A program made the translations under genes and the position numbers. From Sulfurimonas lithotrophica (GTDB taxonomy: Bacteria > Campylobacterota > Campylobacteria > Campylobacterales > Sulfurimonadaceae): DNA of 64,000 nt. The stretch spans positions 992,001-1,056,000 of the forward strand of contig NZ_CP043617.1 of the NCBI RefSeq assembly GCF_009258225.1. The letters run 5' to 3'. Under the pieces are notes generated by a model. It was not told the origin of the DNA and did no database searches. It was given only the letters and a program-made list of their open reading frames with translations. This document shows, one piece after another, positions 9,424 through 17,091 of the stretch (position 1 is the stretch's first letter; every line of letters begins with the position of its first letter).

Positions 9424-11021
9424 TAATTTGCCTCCTTTTCAGTATGTTTATGTGAATCGTCTTGTGATCTGTGAAGTAGTTTTCTTCCAAGATACGGTGT
9501 AAATATATATGCTATAAACAATGATGCTAAAAGAGCAACAGGTACATTTAAAGGAATAGGTTTCATAAACTCACCCATCATACCTCCTACAAACGCCATA
9601 GGAACCATTGTTAGTATAATGGCAAGTGTAGCAACATTTGTCGGTGCACCTATCTCATCGGTAGCATTGATGAGAAGTTCATCTATATCTCTATCTTGAC
9701 TATCGTGAGCGTGCATATGTCTGTGAATATTTTCAATAACGATGATGGCGGCATCTACTAATAGACCAAGTGAAAGCAAAAATGCAAACAGTGTAATCCT
9801 GTTAATAGTCTGGTCACCCATGTATGCCAAAAATAGTGTAATAGCTAAAATTGCAGGTACAGTAAAAGTTACGATTAAAGATTCTTTCCATCCTAGGAAA
9901 AATACAAGCATTACGGCAATAATAACTATGGTAATAACTAGGTGATGTACCAGTTCGTTTACGGCATCGTTTGCTCTAACTCCGTAATTTCTGGTAATAG
10001 TATATGAGATGCCAAGTTTATTCAAGCTCTCTTTATTGGCTTCTAAAAGTTCTTTAACGTCATCAGCTACAAATACTGCATTTGTACCTGCTAGTTTGGA
10101 AACAGATAGCGTAATTTGTTCATAAGACGAACCGTCTTTAAAAAACACTTTTGCACTTTGTTTATTCTGAATATCTATACTATCTGTAATTTTTGCTACG
10201 TCTCTTAAATATATAGGGCTTCCCATATATTGTGCTACCATGATATTCTCAACATCTTTAATAGAATCGATTGCATTTTTAATACCGAATATTACAAGTT
10301 TATTATCTTTTGTCGGAGCACTGACACTTGGAACACGAACGGCAATAGATTTGATACCTTGAACAATTTGACCTAAAGATAGATGATAACCTTTTAATTT
10401 AGCGAGATCTACTTCTACGTTATACTGTGCTTTATGAGCCCCTTTTAATTCTGTTTTGGAAACACTGTTTATGGCACTTATTTCTTTTTTTAAATTTTCA
10501 ATAGTTTCTAAATACTTAGGATAAGAAATAGATTTGTTTTTTTGGTAAAAAGCTATACCCAGAATCGGTATATCAATATCAATATCAAGAGGTTTTACAA
10601 GCGGTTGCATAATATTTTTAGGAAGCTTATCCATATTTTGCATCACTTTATCATACAATTTAAGATTAGATATCTCTCTGTTTTGTCCAATATAGTACAT
10701 AACATTTACAACTGCAACATTATCCATACTCATAGAATAGATATGTTCAATACCTTTTATCTCTCTAAGCTTTGTTTCTAGCGGCTCCACGATTATTTGC
10801 TCAATCTCTTTTGGTTTCAATCCCGGTGCGGGGATAATAATACTACCTCCGCTAATAGAGATCTGCGGGTCTTCCTCTCTTGGCATAACTTCTAATGATA
10901 TATACCCGATAGCCAGTAAAAAGATAGCTAAAACGGCAGTTAGCGGATTATATAAAAATCCACGAGCTAATTTACCGGCACTATCAGTTACTTTAATATT
11001 TGATAGGTCTTTTTCTTTCAT
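9423..11021 (-). CDS. RND efflux pump, N-terminal half as separate gene
   Basis: First half of the same RND transporter: 532 residues with TM1 at about 28-45 (LTAVLAIFLLAIGYISL), then the family block VMPREEDPQISISGG, a large periplasmic porter domain with MDKLPKNIMQPLVKP, and TM2-TM6. TM4 reads GLLVDAAIIVIEN: the proton-relay Asp equivalent to AcrB Asp407 is kept (Asp423), but the following Asp408 is Ala. The chain ends in the cytoplasm after TM6 with a polar His-rich tail (HRSQDDSHKHTEKEAN), just where intact relatives carry the cytoplasmic linker to TM7. It starts one base after the adaptor gene stop. Substrates cannot be told from sequence. Confidence 0.9.
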   Translation of the reverse strand: MKEKDLSNIKVTDSAGKLARGFLYNPLTAVLAIFLLAIGYISLEVMPREEDPQISISGGSIIIPAPGLKPKEIEQIIVEPLETKLREIKGIEHIYSMSMDNVAVVNVMYYIGQNREISNLKLYDKVMQNMDKLPKNIMQPLVKPLDIDIDIPILGIAFYQKNKSISYPKYLETIENLKKEISAINSVSKTELKGAHKAQYNVEVDLAKLKGYHLSLGQIVQGIKSIAVRVPSVSAPTKDNKLVIFGIKNAIDSIKDVENIMVAQYMGSPIYLRDVAKITDSIDIQNKQSAKVFFKDGSSYEQITLSVSKLAGTNAVFVADDVKELLEANKESLNKLGISYTITRNYGVRANDAVNELVHHLVITIVIIAVMLVFFLGWKESLIVTFTVPAILAITLFLAYMGDQTINRITLFAFLLSLGLLVDAAIIVIENIHRHMHAHDSQDRDIDELLINATDEIGAPTNVATLAIILTMVPMAFVGGMMGEFMKPIPLNVPVALLASLFIAYIFTPYLGRKLLHRSQDDSHKHTEKEAN

Positions 11022-11022
11022 G

Positions 11023-11817
11023 CTATTGTACCTTTATATCAACAGTAGCATACATACCCGGATAAACTGACTTACTATTGGTTTTGAAAGAAACTTTGAT
11101 TTTAAATGTATGCGTCATAGGATTAGAGTTTGGAATAATAGCACTGATTTTTCCAACTGTATTTATATCTAACGAAGGTATAGATACTTGTACTTTCGTA
11201 CCGTGTTTGATACTTTTTAAATTACTTTCTGCAATCTCAGCCGAAATTTTTAAGTTTGATAAATCCGATAATATAACTGCCGGCATTCCAGGCATAGCCA
11301 TCTCGCCGACTTTAATATTTTTAGCTACAACTACACCGTCGTTAGGAGCTTTTATATGTAAATATCTATATTGATTTTCAACCTCTTTTAGTTGAGCTTC
11401 TGCTTGAGCTACTTGTTTTTTAGATATATCAATCATATCTTTTAAATTAGCTTCTGCAAGTTCAAGAGTTTCAACTTCGTGTTTTGAAACCATATCTTTT
11501 TCATAAAGACGTCTGTGACGATCTAGGTTCAGTTTTACGTTTGTATATTGGTTTTGATACATTTGAAGGGCGAGTTGAGCTTGACTTATTCCAAGTTTAA
11601 CTTGTGTCAAGGCTGAATCTATCTCTTTAGAATCAATTTCGTACAGCAATTGACCTTTTTTTACGTATTCGCCTTCACTAACATTAACCTGTGTTACAAA
11701 ACCCATAAAACGACTTGTAATCATCTTTTGGTTATCGGATATTACACTTCCCGAAAGTGTCAAAGTCTCTGCTACTAAAGCCGCCCCCATTGCTAAAAGT
11801 ATAAGTAGTTTTTTCAT
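11023..11817 (-). CDS. Periplasmic adaptor (membrane fusion protein) of the RND pump
   Basis: Links the inner-membrane pump to the TolC-like channel. The 264-residue precursor has a signal peptide of about 16 residues (MKKLLILLAMGAALVA), a lipoyl/barrel half with MGFVTQVNVSEGEYVKKGQ, an alpha-helical hairpin at about 70-140 rich in Gln/Glu/Lys (AEAQLKEVENQYRYL), the second lipoyl half (IKAPNDGVVVAKNIKVGEM), and a beta-barrel region ending in MYATVDIKVQ. It is short for the family (usually 350-400) and lacks most of the membrane-proximal domain. No lipobox Cys. Its ATG directly follows the stop of the TolC-like gene, and its stop lies one base before the pump start. Confidence 0.92.
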   Translation of the reverse strand: MKKLLILLAMGAALVAETLTLSGSVISDNQKMITSRFMGFVTQVNVSEGEYVKKGQLLYEIDSKEIDSALTQVKLGISQAQLALQMYQNQYTNVKLNLDRHRRLYEKDMVSKHEVETLELAEANLKDMIDISKKQVAQAEAQLKEVENQYRYLHIKAPNDGVVVAKNIKVGEMAMPGMPAVILSDLSNLKISAEIAESNLKSIKHGTKVQVSIPSLDINTVGKISAIIPNSNPMTHTFKIKVSFKTNSKSVYPGMYATVDIKVQ

Positions 11818-13185
11818 TTATTTATCTCCATTTGCTAATTTTATAAGTGCAAATATACGCTCGTTTCTTTTGTTTTGAGCCATTTGCAGTTCAAGTATTT
11901 TTTCTATTTGTTGTGATTGTTTAATAATTACGTCACTCATTGATGATAGTTTCTCTTTATAACGACCTTCATAGTTTTTGTAAATTTCATTTGCAAGTTT
12001 TAACTCTTTTTCTAAAAATGCCACTTCAGCATCTTGAGTCTCTATCTCTGTTCTAAGTTTTGCAATTTGCAGTTTTATGCCGTGACGGGCAAGTTCTACT
12101 TGAGATTTAGTTTTTAGTTTTTCTATTTGTGCCTCTTCAACTTTTGAAGCATCAACACCACCGTTAAAAATATTCCAAGTTAGACGTGCTCCGACAGTAT
12201 AAGCTTTATGATCGCTTGCTTCACCTAAAAAGGTATCATCTGCAGTAGATAATTCCGCAAATGCACCTATCATCGGGTAGTAGTTAGACTGTTGCACATC
12301 TACCATAGATTCTCTAATTTCTAAGCCTGTACTTGCTCTTTGAATATCTAAATTGTTTTTTAGTATATCCTCATCGTTGATTGAAGGCATCTCAATATTA
12401 CTTTTAGGTATCTCAATAGCATCAACTTTTTGGTTTAGTAAAAAACCTATAAAGTGGTATAGAAGTTTTTCATTATAGTTCATTTGAGATATTAAACGCT
12501 CTACATTACCTTTTTTAGCTTGAACTTCCAAAAGGTCACTTTTTTTTGCATAACCGACTTCTATCATTTGATTAGTCATTCTCTCTAGCTTATCTATATT
12601 TTTCATAATAATGTTTAAGTTATTAATAGAGTTTTCGAGTAGTGCCATATCGTAATAACTCTTTTTAAGCTGATAAATTTTTTCATTTATAACTTTATCT
12701 TTATCAAGAGTTTTCATTTTAGCCATTGATTCCATAATAGCTGTATATGAACTAATTTGAAAACCTGTAAATATAGGCAACTCATATTTTATTTTAGATT
12801 GAAAGAAATTTCTTGCATCCGGATAATTTAAATCTTTTGGTGCAATTGTTAAAGGGTTTGAACATGAAGCCGGAGGTGTAGCACTCATACACGGTAAAAA
12901 CTCTGAAAATCCAAAATCACCGAAATCCGCTTCACGCGACTCTAATTTAAAACCAAAAACATTTCCTGCACTATCAGACTTTGCAACATCTTGAACAAAG
13001 TCTAATTTACCCCAATTAGTACCGCTTACACTGCCTATTTTTTCTTTAGCGGCTTTTACGTCTAAAGTAGCAGCTTTAATCTCAAGGTTCTGAGAGTTTA
13101 ATATTTTTAATGCATTATCAAGTGAAATAGGTTCATCTGCATTAAGTACAAATACACTAAAAAGTGTAAAAACTAATTTCCTCAT
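11818..13185 (-). CDS. TolC-like outer membrane efflux channel
   Basis: Outer-membrane trimeric exit duct, first gene of the efflux operon. The 455 residues have a signal peptide (MRKLVFTLFSVFVLNA, mature start near DEPISLD), two repeats of long amphipathic helices, and beta segments including GARLTWNIFNGG, the typical outer-membrane-efflux-protein strand. A loop at about 95-125 carries two Cys (LPCMSATPPASCSNP) that could form a disulfide. Start supported by AGGAGAC about nine bases upstream on the minus strand. A palindrome-flanked -10 element lies 56-61 bases upstream. Confidence 0.92.
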   Translation of the reverse strand: MRKLVFTLFSVFVLNADEPISLDNALKILNSQNLEIKAATLDVKAAKEKIGSVSGTNWGKLDFVQDVAKSDSAGNVFGFKLESREADFGDFGFSEFLPCMSATPPASCSNPLTIAPKDLNYPDARNFFQSKIKYELPIFTGFQISSYTAIMESMAKMKTLDKDKVINEKIYQLKKSYYDMALLENSINNLNIIMKNIDKLERMTNQMIEVGYAKKSDLLEVQAKKGNVERLISQMNYNEKLLYHFIGFLLNQKVDAIEIPKSNIEMPSINDEDILKNNLDIQRASTGLEIRESMVDVQQSNYYPMIGAFAELSTADDTFLGEASDHKAYTVGARLTWNIFNGGVDASKVEEAQIEKLKTKSQVELARHGIKLQIAKLRTEIETQDAEVAFLEKELKLANEIYKNYEGRYKEKLSSMSDVIIKQSQQIEKILELQMAQNKRNERIFALIKLANGDK

Positions 13186-13226
13186 TTATCTTGTCTCCTA
13201 ATTTTTTATAATTAATTTTTATATTG

Positions 13227-13260
13227 AAAGTTAAGGAGAGATTATACCATAGTTAACTTT
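13227..13260 (-). promoter_or_regulatory. Efflux operon promoter with flanking inverted repeat
   Basis: On the minus strand a TGG-TATAAT extended -10 occupies 13246-13241. It is bracketed by AAAGTTAA at 13227-13234 and its exact complement TTAACTTT at 13253-13260 (18-base spacer). A repressor dimer bound to the two arms would cover the -10. No regulator gene of the TetR or MarR type lies next to the operon, so the binding protein is unknown. Confidence 0.5.
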
Positions 13261-13357
13261 TATTTATATCAAATGCAAAGCAAAATTTTATTATTTGAAA
13301 TATTAATATAAGAAAATAAAATAATACTATTTTAAGATTATATCACTAAAATTTGAT

Positions 13358-13363
13358 TATAGT
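13358..13363 (+). promoter_or_regulatory. -10 element before the DUF4395 gene
   Basis: TATAGT preceded by TTGAT, 19 bases before the ATG at 13382; an AAAGGG ribosome-binding site lies between. The assignment rests on position and the AT-rich context only. Confidence 0.4.
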
Positions 13364-13381
13364 TTTTAAAAGGGTAGTTTT

Positions 13382-13825
13382 ATGGGGTATGCGTGTCCAA
13401 TAGCATTTGAAAAAATTGATTCAGGGATATCTAGGATATCTTCATTGATAGTGAGTATTTTTGTAACTTATTATCTTTATAGCTTTAATATATATATATT
13501 ATACTTTTTATTTTTAGATTTTTATATGCGTATATTTTGTCAAAAAAACTTCTCTCTTATTTTTTTGATTTCAAAAATGTTAAAAAAAGTTTTAAATATC
13601 AAAGATGCATTCACAGATAGCGGAGCAAAAAAATTAGCAGGTCTATTTGGAATATTTTTTATACTGCTACTTGTACTTTTAAACCATATGGATTTAAAAG
13701 AATTTTCTTTTTTAGTAGGCGGTATTTTTATTTTATGTTCACTCTTAGATGCAAGTATAAATTATTGTGTAGGTTGTAAAGTATATTTTATAATTAAAAA
13801 AATATACCCAAGTTTTATGTCTTAA
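13382..13825 (+). CDS. DUF4395-type membrane protein
   Basis: A 147-residue integral membrane protein. The N-terminus has the family-like CPIAFEKIDSGISR block, followed by a hydrophobic pair at about 22-48, a loop with LDFYMRIF, two more spans around 85-103 and 108-130, and a C-terminal DASINYCVGCKVYFI with a CxxC-like pair (Cys-Val-Gly-Cys). This Cys pattern and the four-span layout match the DUF4395 family, whose biochemical role is unknown; relatives often sit near rhodanese or thioredoxin genes, which is not the case here. It has its own promoter and diverges from the efflux operon. Confidence 0.75.
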   Translation: MGYACPIAFEKIDSGISRISSLIVSIFVTYYLYSFNIYILYFLFLDFYMRIFCQKNFSLIFLISKMLKKVLNIKDAFTDSGAKKLAGLFGIFFILLLVLLNHMDLKEFSFLVGGIFILCSLLDASINYCVGCKVYFIIKKIYPSFMS

Positions 13826-13871
13826 ATGTTAAAATTATAAAAATTTTACACTATAGGGGTAAAAAATAGAT

Positions 13872-14192
13872 ATGCAAATGGTAGTTGATTCCTTTCGTTC
13901 AAAAGGAAAGTTATTTAAAAAAATGCAAGAGATTTCACCAAAAGAGATAGGTGTAAGAAATAAAATAAAAATGTATAAAGCTACTGATACAAGTGGTTAT
14001 TTTTGGGCTATATTTGCGGTAAGTCAAAAATCTCGATTGCTTATGAAAGATGTTCATAAATTTGAAGAGATTTATGAAAAACTAACTATTTTATGCGAGC
14101 ATAATTTTAAACATAAGTTTCTGTTTATAGATGCACCTCTTTGTTCAAAGGCAAAAGATGCATTTAAACAAAAGGGTTGGAAACTAAGCTGA
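13872..14192 (+). CDS. Conserved-looking unknown protein upstream of coaX
   Basis: A 106-residue soluble, basic protein (many Lys; pI clearly high) without signal peptide or membrane span. No motif is recognised. It contains two Cys in the C-terminal half (LCEHNF and APLCSKAKDAFKQKGW). An alternative start two codons later (MVVDSF) is equally possible; the AGGGGT at 13853-13858 is rather far from either. Its TGA overlaps the coaX ATG by one base (TGATG), so the two are coupled. Confidence 0.7.
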   Translation: MQMVVDSFRSKGKLFKKMQEISPKEIGVRNKIKMYKATDTSGYFWAIFAVSQKSRLLMKDVHKFEEIYEKLTILCEHNFKHKFLFIDAPLCSKAKDAFKQKGWKLS

Positions 14193-14791
14193 TGCTCTTA
14201 TGTGATATTGGTAATACATCGTATCATTTTCTGGATGCAGACGAAGATTACAAAGAGGATGTGAAAACTTTTAATCCAGCCTCAATAAAAGAAAATGTAT
14301 ATTATATTTGTGTAGAGCCAAATACGAAAAAAAGTCTTTTAAAATTTTCCAACTGGATAGATTTATCTGAAAAAATAAATATGAGCAACTATTATAACAC
14401 TATGGGGATAGACAGAATAGTCGCTTGTGAAGCTGTGCAAAACGGCGTAATTATAGATGCGGGAAGTGCAATTACCGTTGATGTAGTAAAAGATGGTGTA
14501 TTTCAAGGTGGCTTTATATATCCCGGATGCAGGGCTATGAGTTTCACTTACAAAAATATATCATCGGCACTTGACTATGAATTTAACTATGATTTAGATA
14601 CTAAAAAACTTCCAAAAAATTCACAAGATGCTATCAGTTACGGATATTTAAAACTATTATATTCTGAAGTTATCTCATATAAAATGCCGATAATTTTAAC
14701 AGGCGGAGATGCAAATCTATTAAAGAAAATATTTGTAGATGCCAAGGTAAATGACAGACTTATATTTGAGGGTATGAAGAAGCTTATATAA
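14192..14791 (+). CDS. coaX: Type III pantothenate kinase
   Basis: Phosphorylates pantothenate with ATP, the first step of CoA synthesis; type III enzymes belong to the ASKHA fold and are insensitive to CoA feedback. Visible are the phosphate-1 motif CDIGNTSYHF, the pantothenate/phosphate region MGIDRIVACEA, the DAGSAITVDVV phosphate-2 motif, GGFIYPG and the adenosine motif ILTGGDANLL. The ATG at 14192 overlaps the previous stop; an in-frame TTG at 14177 would add five residues and is less likely. 199 residues is short, as in other Campylobacterota. Confidence 0.92.
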   Translation: MLLCDIGNTSYHFLDADEDYKEDVKTFNPASIKENVYYICVEPNTKKSLLKFSNWIDLSEKINMSNYYNTMGIDRIVACEAVQNGVIIDAGSAITVDVVKDGVFQGGFIYPGCRAMSFTYKNISSALDYEFNYDLDTKKLPKNSQDAISYGYLKLLYSEVISYKMPIILTGGDANLLKKIFVDAKVNDRLIFEGMKKLI

Positions 14792-14809
14792 ACTACAGCT
14801 TAATTTAGA

Positions 14810-14815
14810 TAAAAT
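14810..14815 (+). promoter_or_regulatory. Possible -10 element before hisG
   Basis: TAAAAT within TTTAGATAAAATCCC, about 30 bases before the hisG ATG and after the coaX stop. Position and composition fit a vegetative promoter; there is no -35. Confidence 0.35.
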
Positions 14816-14845
14816 CCCGTAAATATTTTATACAAGGTTATACAT

Positions 14846-15460
14846 ATGTTAACAGTTGCACTTCCAAAAGGTCGTATTGCAAAAGAAACTCTAGAGATTT
14901 TTGGAAAGATTTTTGGTGATGAATTTATTTTTGATGATAGAAAACTTATTTTAGATACACCGAAATTTCGTTTTTTACTAGTAAGAAACCAAGACGTAGC
15001 GACATATGTATATCATCAGGCAGCCGATATCGGTGTAGTTGGGCTTGATACTTTAGAAGAGCAGGGGCTTGACGTTATACGTCTGCTTGATCTGCAAAAG
15101 GGTGTATGTAAAGTAAGTATAGGGATGAAAAAAGGTGAGAAGTTAGATCTTAATAAACCTGACTTAAAAGTAGCATCTAAGATGGTAAATATCACTAAAC
15201 GTTACTTTGAAGAGCGTGCAGTTAGTGTAGAGATCATTAAACTTTACGGCTCGATTGAACTAGCTCCTCTTATAGGTCTTGCGGATATGATAGTTGATAT
15301 CGTAGAGACAGGAACTACAATGAAGCAAAATGGTTTAGAGGTTGTAGAAGATATTATGACAAGTTCAACTTACCTGATTGCAAACAAAAACTCTTATGTA
15401 TCTAAAAAAGACGAAGTTTTGGATATTTATGAGAAGATAGAAAAAGTTATAAAGTCGTAG
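14846..15460 (+). CDS. hisG: ATP phosphoribosyltransferase, short form
   Basis: Couples ATP and PRPP, the first committed step of histidine synthesis. The 204 residues correspond to the catalytic-only short form, which in characterised systems needs the HisRS-like partner HisZ for activity and histidine inhibition; no hisZ lies in this window. Motifs: ALPKGRIAKETLEIFG at the N-terminus, RNQDVATYVYHQAADIGVVG in the middle, and the PRPP-binding DIVETGTTMKQNGL near 150. It is followed immediately by a methyltransferase gene. Confidence 0.95.
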   Translation: MLTVALPKGRIAKETLEIFGKIFGDEFIFDDRKLILDTPKFRFLLVRNQDVATYVYHQAADIGVVGLDTLEEQGLDVIRLLDLQKGVCKVSIGMKKGEKLDLNKPDLKVASKMVNITKRYFEERAVSVEIIKLYGSIELAPLIGLADMIVDIVETGTTMKQNGLEVVEDIMTSSTYLIANKNSYVSKKDEVLDIYEKIEKVIKS

Positions 15461-16156
15461 ATGACAGGCTCACATATGACAAATCTGGACCTTTATTCAA
15501 AAGCCGAACATTTACTCGGAATAGAAGAGGCTACAGAAGCACTTTATGATGTATATCGCGGTGAACTTGATGATTATGAAGTAAAAACACTGCTTGATGT
15601 AGGCTGTGGGCGCGGCGGATTTATGGAGCGTCTTATAAGTGATGGTATTACGTGTAAGGGAATAGACCTAAGCCAGATGATGGTAGATGCATGTAAGGCT
15701 AAAGGCTTAGATGCTCAGTGTATAGATATAAAAGAAGAGAGTGGTAAATACGATGCAATAGTAAGCATCTTCGATGTTTTAAACTTTATGGATAAAGACG
15801 GTTTAACAAGTTTTTTAGAATCTGTAGCATCTTGTTTAAATGAAGACGGTATTTTTATAGCAGATATAAATACACTCTCAGGCTTTGCAGATGTAGCCGA
15901 GGGTAGTATGAGTAATGACACGGGTGAAGAGTTTTTAAGCGTAGATGCAGTGTTTGAGAATAATGAACTTCATACAAAAATAACTCTGTTCGAGAAAGAA
16001 AATGAGTTATATAGAAAATATCAAGATACTATAGTCCAGTATTTTCATAAACTAAACTTTTTTAAAAATCTAAATGGTCTAAAACTTATAGATAAACAAA
16101 CTTTTTCACTTTATGCAGAGGAAGATAAAACACTTCTTATCTTTAAGAAGAAGTGA
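15461..16156 (+). CDS. SAM-dependent methyltransferase, class I
   Basis: A 231-residue Rossmann-fold methyltransferase. Motif I is LLDVGCGRGGFMERL at about residue 45, followed by the acidic strand-2 end GIDLSQMMV and a motif IV-like IVSIFDVLNFM. The substrate is not evident. The gene starts right after the hisG stop (ATG at 15461); a second in-frame ATG at 15476 (MTNLDLYSKAEHLLG) is an alternative and neither has a strong ribosome-binding site. It converges on the Fur-type gene, with one base between stops. Confidence 0.85.
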   Translation: MTGSHMTNLDLYSKAEHLLGIEEATEALYDVYRGELDDYEVKTLLDVGCGRGGFMERLISDGITCKGIDLSQMMVDACKAKGLDAQCIDIKEESGKYDAIVSIFDVLNFMDKDGLTSFLESVASCLNEDGIFIADINTLSGFADVAEGSMSNDTGEEFLSVDAVFENNELHTKITLFEKENELYRKYQDTIVQYFHKLNFFKNLNGLKLIDKQTFSLYAEEDKTLLIFKKK

Positions 16157-16157
16157 T

Positions 16158-16559
16158 TTATTGACAGTTTTTACATATACCCATTAGTGTAACTTGTGTA
16201 TTTTTTAGTAAAAATCCGTCTTCATTCCCTAAATTTTTATACATATCTTCAAAACAAAAGTCTATATCCATAACTTCATTACATTTTTCACAGTGCATGT
16301 GGGCATGATCTTCTTTTGTAATTTCATATAAAGTTTTAGAATTATTTACACTAACTTCAGTCAATAGCTTGTTTTCAAGCATAAGACGTATGTTTTTATA
16401 AAGAGTCGCAAGCGATATACTTGGATATGATTTTTTTACCCTTTCATATAACTCTTCAATATTTATATGACCTCTCATATGCATAATTGATAAAATACCG
16501 ATTCTTTGTTTTGTCGCTTTAAGATTATGTTCTCTAAGCATTACTTCAAAATTATTCAT
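16158..16559 (-). CDS. Fur/PerR-family metal-dependent repressor
   Basis: A 133-residue transcription factor with an N-terminal winged helix (LKATKQRIGILSIM ... SISLATLYKNIRLM) and a C-terminal dimerisation/metal domain containing HAHMHCEKCNEVMDID and the final CKNC. The two CxxC pairs form the structural zinc site of the family. The length and sequence are compatible with PerR (peroxide sensing) as well as Fur; I cannot separate these with confidence. Convergent with the methyltransferase and divergent from the YceI-like gene at 16675, and it may control itself and that neighbour through the shared 115-base region. Confidence 0.88.
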   Translation of the reverse strand: MNNFEVMLREHNLKATKQRIGILSIMHMRGHINIEELYERVKKSYPSISLATLYKNIRLMLENKLLTEVSVNNSKTLYEITKEDHAHMHCEKCNEVMDIDFCFEDMYKNLGNEDGFLLKNTQVTLMGICKNCQ

Positions 16560-16568
16560 AACAGAATT

Positions 16569-16591
16569 TTATCATTATTTTTATGTGATAA
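16569..16591. promoter_or_regulatory. Candidate operator between fur-like and yceI-like genes
   Basis: TTATCA and TGATAA form a 6-bp inverted repeat spaced by 11 AT-rich bases, ten bases upstream of the Fur-type start codon. The spacing and AT richness resemble Fur/PerR boxes, but the match is partial. Confidence 0.3.
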
Positions 16592-16674
16592 ATGAAAATT
16601 TTTAAATTGTATGATAATAATAATATTCGTTTAAGATAAGATACTCTACACTTCTTGTTAATTAAGGAGAAACG

Positions 16675-17091
16675 ATGTTTAAAATATTACTTGCATTAAC
16701 ACTTTGGGTATCGCTTTATGCAACTCAAAAATATACGGGTTGTGAACTTGCACAATACGGTGATGTAAAGGTACAGTTAGATAAAAAAGCTGATTTTGTG
16801 AAAGTTAAGTATGATGCTATAGCCAAGAGTGGAAGTAATTTTAAAGATATCCTTGTGGGTTCTAAAATAACTTTAGATGATAAAAAAGTTATAGAAATAA
16901 TAGATATACGAGCAAATAAACGAGTCAAAGGTGAACCTAGAACAGGTAGTTTGACTGTAAGTCGTGATTCGAAAAAGATTAAAATGAACTATTGGTACAA
17001 TAACGGACACTTTATAGCTTACTCTCAAAAAAATCAAGAACATCTTTCTTTCTACTTTGATATAAAAGCTATTCTTTGTTACACAAACTAA
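16675..17091 (+). CDS. Small secreted YceI-like protein
   Basis: A 138-residue precursor with signal peptide (MFKILLALTLWVSLYA) and a mature domain of about 120 residues with two Cys (GCELAQ near the start and ILCYTN at the end) that could pair. The stretches NFKDILVGSKITLDD and IDIRANKRVKGEPRTGSLTV, followed by MNYWYNNGHFIAY, resemble the second half of Campylobacterota YceI-like periplasmic lipocalin-fold proteins that bind isoprenoid or lipid molecules. It is shorter than the usual 180-190 residues. AAGGAGAA lies five bases before the ATG. The last 23 bases overlap the end of pdxA on the other strand. Confidence 0.65.
   Translation: MFKILLALTLWVSLYATQKYTGCELAQYGDVKVQLDKKADFVKVKYDAIAKSGSNFKDILVGSKITLDDKKVIEIIDIRANKRVKGEPRTGSLTVSRDSKKIKMNYWYNNGHFIAYSQKNQEHLSFYFDIKAILCYTN

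Noticed and set aside
9415-9435. Programmed frameshift joining the two RND halves
   Set aside because: No slippery heptamer is seen before the TAA, and a strong AAGGAGG with proper spacing supports re-initiation at the second ATG instead.
13825-13850. AT-only hairpin (TAAAATT/AATTTTA) after the DUF4395 gene as terminator
   Set aside because: Stem has seven A-T pairs only, in an AT-rich gap, and could occur by chance.
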